Shown here piece by piece: positions 17,120 to 25,167 of a DNA stretch of 64,000 nucleotides. The stretch spans positions 1 to 64,000 of the forward strand of contig NZ_JADMLB010000070.1 of assembly GCF_015482765.1 (NCBI RefSeq). Direction: 5' to 3'. The DNA is from Halodesulfovibrio sp. GTDB lineage: Bacteria; Desulfobacterota; Desulfovibrionia; Desulfovibrionales; Desulfovibrionaceae. A program made the position numbers and the translations under genes. Numbering within the stretch: position 1 is the stretch's first letter; every line of letters begins with the position of its first letter. A model generated the notes under the pieces. That model made no database searches. It was not told where the DNA came from and saw nothing but the letters and a program-made list of their open reading frames with translations.

Positions 17120-18622
17120 ATGAATATTCGCTCCAGCGGAATACTTTTACACCTTACTTCCCTTCCATCACGCTTTGGTATTGGTGACTTAGGCCCTGCA
17201 GCTTATGATTTTGCCGATTTTCTCCGATCCCATGGCCAGCTTTATTGGCAGTTTCTTCCAACAACACCTACCACAGAGATCATGGGGAATTCACCTTACG
17301 CCAGTTGGTCTGCCTTTGCAGGAAATCCTCTGCTCATCAGCCCAGAAATGATGGTTGAAGACGGAATCATTACATGGGAAGAAGTGCGCGATTCTCCACA
17401 AGGACACGCAAGCTATGTAAATTATGGAGCAACAGAAATATACAAAGCACATTTATTACGCATTGCTTACGCACGTAAAAAGAAATCTCTAAGCTCCTGC
17501 CCACGCTTTGCCGTCTTCAAAGAAAACAATGCCAGCTGGCTTCGCGACTATGCTCGCTTCGTAACAATTATGGATGAACATCCCGGTAAAATTTGGAGCC
17601 AATGGCCAGATCCTCTTAAACATCGGGAGGAAGAAGCGCTCCTGAAGTGGGATGCTGAACATAAGGACGCAATTATCTTTGAAGAATTTGTCCAATTCCT
17701 TTTTTTCTCCCAATGGCGAAGATTGCGAGAGTATTGTAATAAAAATGGATTAAATCTGATCGGTGATGTTCCTATCTATGTCACTCATCATAGTGCAGAT
17801 GTTTGGACTACCCCGCATCTATTTAAACTTGATTCAGACGGAAACCCTACACATGTTGGCGGCGTTCCACCGGATTACTTTAGCGCAACTGGGCAACGCT
17901 GGGGAAACCCTGTGTTTAACTGGGATGCAATGCGAGAAGACAAATTTTCGTGGTGGGTACGCCGGATGAAACATAACATAAATCTGGTCGACAAAATCCG
18001 ACTCGATCATTTCCGCGGGTTTGCTGGATATTGGGAAATCCCTGTTGAAGAACAAACGGCTGTGAATGGCAAATGGGTTGAAGCACCGGGGATTGAGCTT
18101 TTCCGAATGTTCACGCTTAGGTTGGGAATGCTTCCGATAATTGCTGAAGATCTTGGGGTGATTACGGCAGATGTTCGAGAACTGAAGCAAAAATTCTCTT
18201 TACCGGGAATGAAAATTCTTCAATTTGGTTTTGGTGGTGATCTTTCACAGAATCCAGACACACCGTTTCACCATGAACCACACTCGGTTTTATACACTGG
18301 TACGCATGACAATTCGACAGTAAAGGGTTGGTATGTAACGGAAGCTGGAGATCAGGGGCGGAACAATCTTCACGAATTCGTCGGGCAATGTACTGATCTG
18401 GATAACGTGCACATCACGTTCTTACGACTTGCAATGCAAAGTGTTGCAAACACAGTGATTTTTCCTGTTCAAGATGTACTTGGTCTCGACAACGCCAGCA
18501 GAATGAATACCCCTTCTACTGCAAGTGGAAACTGGGAATGGCGTATGACAAGAGAGCAGATGCAACATCCTATGTTCATTAGACTTTCTCAGATGACAAA
18601 ATTGTTCGGCCGTTGGACATAA
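17120..18622 (+). CDS. malQ: 4-alpha-glucanotransferase
   Basis: GH77 amylomaltase of 500 residues, which transfers alpha-1,4-glucan segments between malto-oligosaccharides in maltodextrin or glycogen turnover. The N-terminus SSGILLHLTSLPSRFGIGDLG is diagnostic. The catalytic Asp lies in KIRLDHFRGFAGYWEIP, the acid/base Glu in IIAEDLGVITADV, and a third motif is YTGTHDNSTVKGW. The ATG at 17120 has GGAGG five bases before it. No mal or glg neighbours are present, but the next gene is a PFK-2/FBPase-2-like enzyme, so control of storage-sugar breakdown is a reasonable theme. Confidence 0.96.
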   Translation: MNIRSSGILLHLTSLPSRFGIGDLGPAAYDFADFLRSHGQLYWQFLPTTPTTEIMGNSPYASWSAFAGNPLLISPEMMVEDGIITWEEVRDSPQGHASYVNYGATEIYKAHLLRIAYARKKKSLSSCPRFAVFKENNASWLRDYARFVTIMDEHPGKIWSQWPDPLKHREEEALLKWDAEHKDAIIFEEFVQFLFFSQWRRLREYCNKNGLNLIGDVPIYVTHHSADVWTTPHLFKLDSDGNPTHVGGVPPDYFSATGQRWGNPVFNWDAMREDKFSWWVRRMKHNINLVDKIRLDHFRGFAGYWEIPVEEQTAVNGKWVEAPGIELFRMFTLRLGMLPIIAEDLGVITADVRELKQKFSLPGMKILQFGFGGDLSQNPDTPFHHEPHSVLYTGTHDNSTVKGWYVTEAGDQGRNNLHEFVGQCTDLDNVHITFLRLAMQSVANTVIFPVQDVLGLDNASRMNTPSTASGNWEWRMTREQMQHPMFIRLSQMTKLFGRWT

Positions 18623-18780
18623 CTCCTTAAAAAGACGAACAAATACACCTGAAACCTTCTGTTTTTGGAGTACGCTTTCACGCTGTTTCTTTGCGCCCAT
18701 CTGCTGGACATATTGGGAAGTTAGGGACAAACTGCTCCATCAATTAATGGTGACAGGTGTCTTCTTGCTAGCCGATAGGG

Positions 18781-18840
18781 CTGTATTTTATGTATAATTC
18801 GGTTGTTTTTTATATGCATTTTGTTGTTTTTTATGCGCAT
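18781..18840. repeat. Phased repeats upstream of the PFK-2/FBPase-2-like gene
   Basis: TTGTTTTTTATATGCAT (18803-18819) and TTGTTTTTTATGCGCAT (18824-18840) match at 15 of 17 bases with a 21-base period, two helix turns. A weaker third copy starts 22 bases earlier at 18781 (11 of 17). Such spacing suits a regulator binding one face of the DNA, about 105 bases upstream of the start codon. A TATAAT lies at 18793-18798 without a clear -35 partner. Confidence 0.45.
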
Positions 18841-18944
18841 GACATCATGATTTTCACACATAACGCACGAAAATCACCTAGTTTACACCATTATTCGATC
18901 TTTTTTTGATACACAGTCGACGGTATGCACACGCCGGAGGAAAA

Positions 18945-20168
18945 ATGCACAAGCTTTATATCGGGATGGTAGGATTACCTGCCCGCGGCAAAACCACAGT
19001 TGCTGCAAAAATTCTTGATGGACTTTCTAAAGAAGGTATCCGCACACAAATTTTTAATAACGGAGATATTCGTCGCGAACAGCTCGGATCAAAATCTTCG
19101 GAACCGCAATTCTACTGCCCGACAAATCAGGCGGGAAAAGCTGCGCGTGAAGATATTGCCGTTACCAATATGAATCGTGCTACAGAATTTCTCCAGAACG
19201 GTGGCAACGTCGCAATTCTTGATGCAACAAACGTAAGTCGTCATCGCAGATTAACGATTGAACGCATGGCGATTTATCCTATCCTCTGGATTGAATGCAT
19301 CAATAACGACGAAGAGCTGGTTGAAGCTTCCATTCTGAGAAAAACAAAGCTTCCTGAATTTACGCAGCTGACAGAAGAACAAGCGTGCATGAGTTTTAAA
19401 GAACGCATCAAATATTACGAACAAATTTACTCACCGCTTCTTGATGAAAAGATGTGGGTAATGGTCGACTCCCTGCACAATCTTATTCTGAATGAAAACG
19501 TACCGAGTGATGTTCCGTTTTATCCGAACATCAGAGACATTCTTGTTTCAGACTGGGTACGTAACCTGTACCTCGCACGACACGGGCAAACAGAATACAA
19601 TGTGATGGACAGAATCGGCGGCGACTCGTCCCTGACTGAACTCGGGCACAAACAGGCAAGTTGTCTTGGTGAATATTTTAAGGGACAAGAAATCAACTAC
19701 ATATTCACAAGTAAAAAACGCCGCTCAAGACAGACAGCTCAGTATGTGGTTGACCACATGCCGAACTGCACTGTTATTCCGCTTCCTGAATTTGATGAAA
19801 TTGATGCAGGGATTTGTGAAAACTTACAATACTCTGAGATTAAAGAGCAGTATCCGGAAATTGCCCGTGACCGCTCTTATGACAAGTACGGATATGTGTA
19901 CCCGAAAGGGGAAGGATACATTACCCTGAAAGAACGAGTGGACAAAGGTTTGAAAAAAGCTCTCTTCCTCTCTGGTAATGCAGAACGAGTGCTTATTGTG
20001 GGACATCAGGCAATCAACAGAATGATTCTGTCACACTTTTTGTTCAGGCGGCAAGAAGACGTTCCGTACATTCTTGTTCCGCAAAACTCGCTGTTCCATA
20101 TTATCTCGACACAGCAAAAGAAACTCTTTGAGCTTGTCAAATTTATGGATGTCGATCTCGGTAACTAG
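18945..20168 (+). CDS. Bifunctional 6-phosphofructo-2-kinase / fructose-2,6-bisphosphatase-like enzyme
   Basis: A 407-residue protein with both halves of eukaryote-type PFKFB. The N-terminal kinase has the P-loop GLPARGKTTVAAKIL, then NNGDIRREQLGS and the DATNVSRHRR segment. The C-terminal phosphatase has the histidine-phosphatase motif LARHGQTEYN, the acidic DEIDAGICENL and the second His in IVGHQAINRMIL. In eukaryotes this enzyme makes and removes fructose 2,6-bisphosphate; here the activity is inferred. The ATG at 18945 has GGAGG upstream. Similar bifunctional proteins are known from some delta-proteobacteria but are unusual in bacteria. It follows malQ by 322 bases and probably has its own promoter. 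Confidence 0.9.
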   Translation: MHKLYIGMVGLPARGKTTVAAKILDGLSKEGIRTQIFNNGDIRREQLGSKSSEPQFYCPTNQAGKAAREDIAVTNMNRATEFLQNGGNVAILDATNVSRHRRLTIERMAIYPILWIECINNDEELVEASILRKTKLPEFTQLTEEQACMSFKERIKYYEQIYSPLLDEKMWVMVDSLHNLILNENVPSDVPFYPNIRDILVSDWVRNLYLARHGQTEYNVMDRIGGDSSLTELGHKQASCLGEYFKGQEINYIFTSKKRRSRQTAQYVVDHMPNCTVIPLPEFDEIDAGICENLQYSEIKEQYPEIARDRSYDKYGYVYPKGEGYITLKERVDKGLKKALFLSGNAERVLIVGHQAINRMILSHFLFRRQEDVPYILVPQNSLFHIISTQQKKLFELVKFMDVDLGN

Positions 20169-20177
20169 GCAAAAAAT

Positions 20178-20212
20178 AAGGGGACTCACCATTGAGTCCC
20201 TTTATTTTTTTA
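20178..20212 (+). terminator. Terminator after the PFK-2/FBPase-2-like gene
   Basis: GGGACTCA (20181-20188), loop CCAT, TGAGTCCC (20193-20200), then TTTATTTTTTT. Confidence 0.85.
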
Positions 20213-20215
20213 TGC

Positions 20216-20522
20216 TTTGCTGCAACCACGCCTCTATCTTACAACAAAGCATTGCAAAACTGTATAAACCGTACAGTTTTACATCCTTCTATGTAATACG
20301 TACCGAGCCTACCCCTTCTTGTAAACTGCTTTTACAATTACTCATGTTATAAGTTCGCAGGCTGAACCCCTCGTATAATCAGTACAACGTCAATTTTGCT
20401 ATTTTTTTGGCACAACAATTCTATGCACACTATTGCAAATTGCCAAAGCATGACTATTTCAGTACACGAATTATAGAACCGTCAGTTCTAAACTGTAACC
20501 GCCCCGTAGAATGGATTTTTGT
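20216..20522. other. Gap before mutL with two inverted repeats
   Basis: There is no gene. AAAACTGTA (20256-20264) pairs with TACAGTTTT (20272-20280), and TTGTAAA (20329-20335) pairs with TTTACAA (20341-20347). TTGGCA near 20408 and TGCCAA near 20441 form a third, looser pair. These may be operator sites for mutL or leftovers of an older element. No promoter boxes could be fixed. Confidence 0.45.
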
Positions 20523-22559
20523 ATGACACAGAAAACTGATACCAGACGCCAGATTCAAGTGCTGCCATCAGACCTGCGCAACCAGATTGCCGCAGGTGAA
20601 GTTGTGGAACGCCCCGCCTCTGTTGTGAAAGAACTCGTTGAAAACAGCATTGATGCCGGAGCCACACATGTGGACATCACTATTGAAGAAGGCGGACAAA
20701 CTCTTATTCAGGTACGGGACAACGGTCACGGCATCCCGCAGGATGAACTGGAAATGGCTGTCACCCGCCACGCAACAAGCAAAGTCTCCAATCTTGAAGA
20801 ACTGATAAGCATCGGCAGCTACGGGTTCCGCGGTGAAGCCCTGCCGTCCATCGCCTCTGTCTCCACATTTACCATCACCTCCGCACCTGCACCGGAAGAG
20901 CCTAACACGCCGGCAGATGCTTTCTTTATCAAAGTGGAACACGGCAACACCATCAACCAAGGGCCTGCGGCACTCCATCAGGGGACAGTGGTTGAAATTC
21001 GCGATCTGTTTGCCAACATACCGGCACGCCTCAAATTTCTTAAAACAAAAAATACTGAAACAAAGCGTTGTCAGGAAATGCTGTCGCGCCTTGCACTCGC
21101 ACGTCCAGAAATCGGGTTCACATTCACCAACAACGGACGCGAAGTCTGGCGTTTTCCCCAAAACCAGACATTGCGTGATCGCCTTGCTACATTGTGGCCG
21201 CCTGCAATTACAGAATCACTCCTGCCATTAAACTTCACCCGTGACGGATACACCGTTCGCGGCTTAACCGGACACCCGCAAAAAGCCCAGCCTCGTGCTG
21301 ACAGAATGCTGTTCTGGGTAAACGGTCGAGCAGTCAACGACAGGCTGCTTATGCGTGCAGTGCGTGACGGCTACAAAGGACGCCTACTCAGCAAAGAATA
21401 TCCACAGATTGCCCTATTCCTTGAAATGGAACCTGAACTGGTTGACGCCAACGTCCACCCTGCCAAAAATGAAGTCCGTTTTCAGGATGAAAACAGCGTC
21501 TACCTTGCCGTTAGAAAAGGCGTTGAGCGCGCTCTGGATGACCTCACTGTGCTGGAACAGGTTGAAGCAGGTACTGATCCCTTTGCGCCTGCAAAAGCAG
21601 CTCCTGAGCCCGCACAGGCATCTATGGACATTCACACGCCGCCACCGAAACCCACTGGATTCTGGGGTGCGGCAGACGACAATAGCGTTATCGGGAAAAC
21701 CCCTGCTAAAGAAGCTACCGGATATGAAACGGAAGTTATGCATACAGCACATGCTGAGCCTGCAACAGAACACGAGAGTTCTGTTTCTATAAACTTTACC
21801 CCGTCCACAGCGCAGGAACCTGCACCGTATGCGCCGGTACTGGAAATAGAAGAACTCAGCAACGGCAGTGTTGAACAGGTCGATCTTTCCATTGCTCCGC
21901 CAACGCATGCATACGCTGAAGATGTGAACGCCGCAGTCGACACAGAACTTTCTGCACCAGAACACCCTGAACCGCACGTTGAACCAGAAGAGTCACACGC
22001 GGTAACCATTGGCGATTTGACGTATCTTGGACAACTGGCAGATACATATCTGATTATCCGCCAGCGTAACCAAAAACTGGTGCTGCTGGATCAGCACGCA
22101 GTTCATGAACGAATTTTATACGAACGCATTAAGCGTGATGCGTCCCAAGGACATTCACAGCTCCTTGCTCTGCCGATGAGTATGACGCTCCACCCGTCTG
22201 AGGCGAGCAGACTACAGGAAATGTGGAGTGATCTGGAAAAAATTGGATTCTCTTTAGCAACCTCCGGTGAAACGGAAGTACGAGTAAAAGGAATCCCGAA
22301 CGCACTGGAGACTTCTGAAGCTAAAGACTTTTTGCGCGAACTGCTTTCCGGTCAAATCAGTTCACTGGAAGATGTATGGGCAATGATGTCCTGCAAAAGC
22401 GCTATTAAAGCCGGTCAAAAACTCACTTCAGATGAAGCTGCCGGTCTTATTGCCCAATGGCTTGCCACTCCGGATAAAACATACTGCCCGCATGGACGTC
22501 CTGCAGTTTTACAGTTCACTATTGATGACCTTGAAAAAATGTTTAAACGCAAAGGATAA
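20523..22559 (+). CDS. mutL: DNA mismatch repair protein MutL (endonuclease type)
   Basis: A 678-residue MutL that couples MutS mismatch recognition to strand incision. The N-terminal GHKL ATPase is complete: IAAGEVVERPASVVKELVEN, then DNGHGI and GFRGEALPSIASVS. A Pro/Ala/Glu-rich linker spans about residues 365-490. The C-terminal domain has the metal-dependent nickase motif DQHAVHERILYE and the CPHGRP zinc motif, so this MutL should nick DNA itself, as in bacteria without MutH. Starts at 20511 and 20523 are both possible; the second has GGA six bases upstream and begins MTQKTDTRR. The length is normal. Confidence 0.96.
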   Translation: MTQKTDTRRQIQVLPSDLRNQIAAGEVVERPASVVKELVENSIDAGATHVDITIEEGGQTLIQVRDNGHGIPQDELEMAVTRHATSKVSNLEELISIGSYGFRGEALPSIASVSTFTITSAPAPEEPNTPADAFFIKVEHGNTINQGPAALHQGTVVEIRDLFANIPARLKFLKTKNTETKRCQEMLSRLALARPEIGFTFTNNGREVWRFPQNQTLRDRLATLWPPAITESLLPLNFTRDGYTVRGLTGHPQKAQPRADRMLFWVNGRAVNDRLLMRAVRDGYKGRLLSKEYPQIALFLEMEPELVDANVHPAKNEVRFQDENSVYLAVRKGVERALDDLTVLEQVEAGTDPFAPAKAAPEPAQASMDIHTPPPKPTGFWGAADDNSVIGKTPAKEATGYETEVMHTAHAEPATEHESSVSINFTPSTAQEPAPYAPVLEIEELSNGSVEQVDLSIAPPTHAYAEDVNAAVDTELSAPEHPEPHVEPEESHAVTIGDLTYLGQLADTYLIIRQRNQKLVLLDQHAVHERILYERIKRDASQGHSQLLALPMSMTLHPSEASRLQEMWSDLEKIGFSLATSGETEVRVKGIPNALETSEAKDFLRELLSGQISSLEDVWAMMSCKSAIKAGQKLTSDEAAGLIAQWLATPDKTYCPHGRPAVLQFTIDDLEKMFKRKG

Positions 22560-22583
22560 TCTCCTCTGCCTATATACCTGAAA

Positions 22584-22622
22584 AAAACGGTCAGCATGAA
22601 TTTCATGCTGACCGTTTTTTAT
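22584..22622 (+). terminator. Terminator after mutL
   Basis: A long inverted repeat centred on CGGTCAGCAT (22588-22597) and ATGCTGACCG is followed by seven T. Confidence 0.88.
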
Positions 22623-23024
22623 TGTGCATAGAGCGCCCCATACCCCATTACGACACATCCATTCTATTGCGGTATTCTCCATCGGGTATGGCGTTAATTT
22701 CATGTCAAAACGTCACGATATTTTTACAGGCTGATACAAATGATTGCCTACTGCGCCCGTCTGAAAAAATACATGTTCTAATGCCTCTACAATTATCACA
22801 CATTTCTTTTTAATAACAGAATGTTATCGACAAACCATGTAGACTCTCAACTATTCTCTTCCTGCCGAGAATACAAAGAAACTCCTTACTGCGTTAATAT
22901 AGCAGATACAACGCTGTAAAAACGGTATGGTGGAGTGGTATTCGTTGAACTTTATCCGAAAAAAAATACGCACGTATTTTTCCCATACAACGCAACGTTT
23001 AGAGCAGCTCCCACGGAGGCATAA
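22623..23024. other. Gap before the DUF190 gene with inverted repeat
   Basis: There is no gene. The main feature is the near-palindrome AAAAATACG-CA-CGTATTTTT at 22962-22981, about 45 bases upstream of the DUF190 start. It could be a repressor site or an attenuator. A fluoride riboswitch was considered because DUF190 proteins often sit beside crcB, but its conserved core is not recognisable here. Confidence 0.45.
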
Positions 23025-23369
23025 ATGAAAGAATGCGCAAAGGTAGAACGTATCACATGCATTGTTGATGAAGATAGAACCCACAATGGCGAACCGCTGT
23101 ATCGTGCAATTGTAGAAGAAGCACAAAAAGCAGGTATTGCCGGTGCTACCGTAAACAAAGGTATTATGGGCTATGGCGCCGGTAAACGGGTAAGTCAGGA
23201 AAAACCGATGGGACGTAATTCGAACCTTCCGGTCATTATCCGCATTGTGGACGATAAAGAAAAGCTTGATGCATTTTCCGACCAACTTTGTGACATGATC
23301 CAGCAGGGTATCATCCTGCGTGAACCAGTCACCATGTGTCTTGTACGCTGTGGCGGCAAGACTCTTTAG
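23025..23369 (+). CDS. DUF190 family PII-like protein
   Basis: A 114-residue protein with the DUF190 pattern: RITCIVDEDRTHNGEPLYRA, then a Gly-rich loop GIAGATVNKGIMGYGAG and a closing beta strand PVTMCLVRCGG. The family adopts a PII-like trimer fold and often accompanies the fluoride channel CrcB, which is not visible here. ACGGAGG lies upstream at good spacing. It is a single-gene unit with its own terminator. The ligand is unknown; a regulatory role is inferred only from the fold. Confidence 0.88.
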   Translation: MKECAKVERITCIVDEDRTHNGEPLYRAIVEEAQKAGIAGATVNKGIMGYGAGKRVSQEKPMGRNSNLPVIIRIVDDKEKLDAFSDQLCDMIQQGIILREPVTMCLVRCGGKTL

Positions 23370-23380
23370 CAAAGGCAAAA

Positions 23381-23415
23381 AAAGGGTGAAGCTGATATCA
23401 GCTTCAACCTTTTTA
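23381..23415. terminator. Terminator between the DUF190 gene and hldD
   Basis: TGAAGCTGATATCAGCTTCA (23387-23406) is a perfect palindrome flanked by A-rich and T-rich tracts, so it may work for both converging transcripts. Confidence 0.75.
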
Positions 23416-23463
23416 CATTCAATGACTGCCCACCCCGTCTAGCCGCAGGGGAACAGGTACTTA

Positions 23464-24435
23464 CTAGAGGTACGGATCTTCCTGTGCAAGGTAGTTCTGT
23501 ACGTAGTCTTTTGCCCCTTCTTCAAGGGAGCGGAATTTTACAGGGCAACCTGCATCCTGAAGACGCTTCATTGGTGCTTCTGTAAAGTACTGGTACTTAC
23601 CGCGCAGGATTTCCGGCATCTCGATGTAGCTGATGTTCGGTTCAATATCCATTGCTGCAAATACTGAGTTGGCAAGATCGTTCCAAGTACGAGCTGTGCC
23701 GGTACCAAAGTTGAAAATGCCGTTTGCCTGCGGGTTCTCAAGGAGCCACCACATGGCTTCTACGCAGTCTTTTACGTATACGAAGTCACGCTTCTGACCG
23801 CCGTGCGGGTAATCTGGATGGTAAGACTTAAAGAGTTTCATCTCTTTTGTCTCGCCAATCTGAGAGAACGCTTTGCACACAACACTCATCATGTTGCCTT
23901 TATGGTACTCATTAGGACCGTACACATTGAAGAATTTAAGGGACGCAATCTTATCAAGACGTCCGGTACGATCTGCCCAGAGATCAAAAAGCTGTTTAGA
24001 ATAGCCGTACATGTTCAGCGGCTTCAGTTTGTTCATAGTCTCAAGGGAATCCTCAAAACCAAACTGACCGTCGCCGTAGGTAGCTGCGGAGCTTGCATTA
24101 ATGAAGCGTGCGTTGTTCATAAGCGCAAGTTCGCACATCGCTTTGGTGTACTGCAGGTTGTTTTCCATAAGGAAATCTGCGTCTTTTTCTGTAGTAGAAG
24201 AACACGCACCCATATGGATTACAGCATCAACTTCCCATGGAAGCTGGTCGTGCATAACCATTTCGAGGAATGTGTCGCGATGAACATACTCTTCGTAGGT
24301 ACGGTTAACGAGGTTCTTCCATTTTTCAGTAGAAGCAAGATTATCCACTACAATAATATCTGTGATGCCCATTTCGTTGAGCTTCCAGATCATAGCGCTG
24401 CCGATCATACCGGCGCCACCAGTAACTATGTACAT
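23464..24435 (-). CDS. hldD: ADP-L-glycero-D-manno-heptose 6-epimerase
   Basis: Last step in making the ADP-heptose precursor of the lipopolysaccharide inner core. It has 323 residues of the extended short-chain dehydrogenase fold. The dinucleotide loop is IVTGGAGMIGSAMIWKL, the catalytic Tyr-Lys pair lies in NMYGYSKQLFDLW, and the family segment GPNEYHKGNMMSVV is present. GGAGG is correctly placed before the ATG. It is the last gene of a probable four-gene minus-strand operon (27286 to 23464) and starts 18 bases after the YkgJ-type gene. Confidence 0.95.
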   Translation of the reverse strand: MYIVTGGAGMIGSAMIWKLNEMGITDIIVVDNLASTEKWKNLVNRTYEEYVHRDTFLEMVMHDQLPWEVDAVIHMGACSSTTEKDADFLMENNLQYTKAMCELALMNNARFINASSAATYGDGQFGFEDSLETMNKLKPLNMYGYSKQLFDLWADRTGRLDKIASLKFFNVYGPNEYHKGNMMSVVCKAFSQIGETKEMKLFKSYHPDYPHGGQKRDFVYVKDCVEAMWWLLENPQANGIFNFGTGTARTWNDLANSVFAAMDIEPNISYIEMPEILRGKYQYFTEAPMKRLQDAGCPVKFRSLEEGAKDYVQNYLAQEDPYL

Positions 24436-24453
24436 TCAGTCCTCCAGAAGGAG

Positions 24454-25131
24454 CTAGCTAGCTTTTTTCTCGGTAAGTGTCTCAAGCTCAGGGCCGTGTT
24501 CAGTTTCAACAATACGCAGACCGAACATATGTACGGTTTCACCAAGGGTGCGACCGAAAAGAAATTCCATTTCTGCTGCCGGAACGCCTGCTTTTTCCTG
24601 AACAACCTTGCGGAATGCCATGTCGAAACGAACAGCCTCGAGGAACTCTTCCTTTGCAGAAGGATCGTCTTTCATACGTTCGTAGATGGTTCCGAGGTAC
24701 TCGTAACCACATTTTTCTTCATGCATGCGCACAAGTTCAGCATAGCCGTTGTTGTCGCCGAGAATGTCATAACGTGTGATGCGGTTTTCTTCATACATTT
24801 CCTGAAGTGCATCAGGATTCCAACAGTCCAGAGTTCTACATTCTGCAGGACGGTCATTGTAGATGAAGCAAAGACGGTCTACCACGTTAAAAAAGCAACA
24901 AGTCCAAGTAGTTTCGTTACGGCGGGTAAGTTTTACGATTTCCTGCTGAAGCGGTTCAAGATGACCGGTTACGTTGTTACGCACCAGCTCACCGCGACGG
25001 AAAGTCATAAGGTCTTTACGCTGAAAAACCCCTTTTTCGTATAACTCAATATCTTCTTTGTGCAGAGCCGGCCCGCCCTTGGCACAACAAGTACCGCAGC
25101 GGGTACATTCTTTCTGTATTTCTTGACCCAT
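24454..25131 (-). CDS. YkgJ-type cysteine-cluster protein
   Basis: A 225-residue protein whose N-terminus carries CTRCGTCCAKGGPAL, the C-x2-C-x2-CC pattern of the YkgJ/UPF0153 family, thought to bind zinc or an Fe-S cluster. Further cysteines in TWTCCFFNVVDRLCFIYNDRP and CRTLDCWNPDAL complete the usual set. The C-terminal 100 residues are helical with no recognisable motif. AGGAGA precedes the ATG. The gene sits 36 bases after the Ser/Thr kinase and 18 bases before hldD. The function is unknown. Confidence 0.88.
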   Translation of the reverse strand: MGQEIQKECTRCGTCCAKGGPALHKEDIELYEKGVFQRKDLMTFRRGELVRNNVTGHLEPLQQEIVKLTRRNETTWTCCFFNVVDRLCFIYNDRPAECRTLDCWNPDALQEMYEENRITRYDILGDNNGYAELVRMHEEKCGYEYLGTIYERMKDDPSAKEEFLEAVRFDMAFRKVVQEKAGVPAAEMEFLFGRTLGETVHMFGLRIVETEHGPELETLTEKKAS

Positions 25132-25167
25132 GTTAGGTCTCCTTTTTTATCTGTATGGATAGTTCGT

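Noticed and set aside
22900-23024. Possible fluoride riboswitch before the DUF190 gene
   Set aside because: DUF190 often accompanies crcB, but the conserved fluoride aptamer core could not be matched and crcB is absent.
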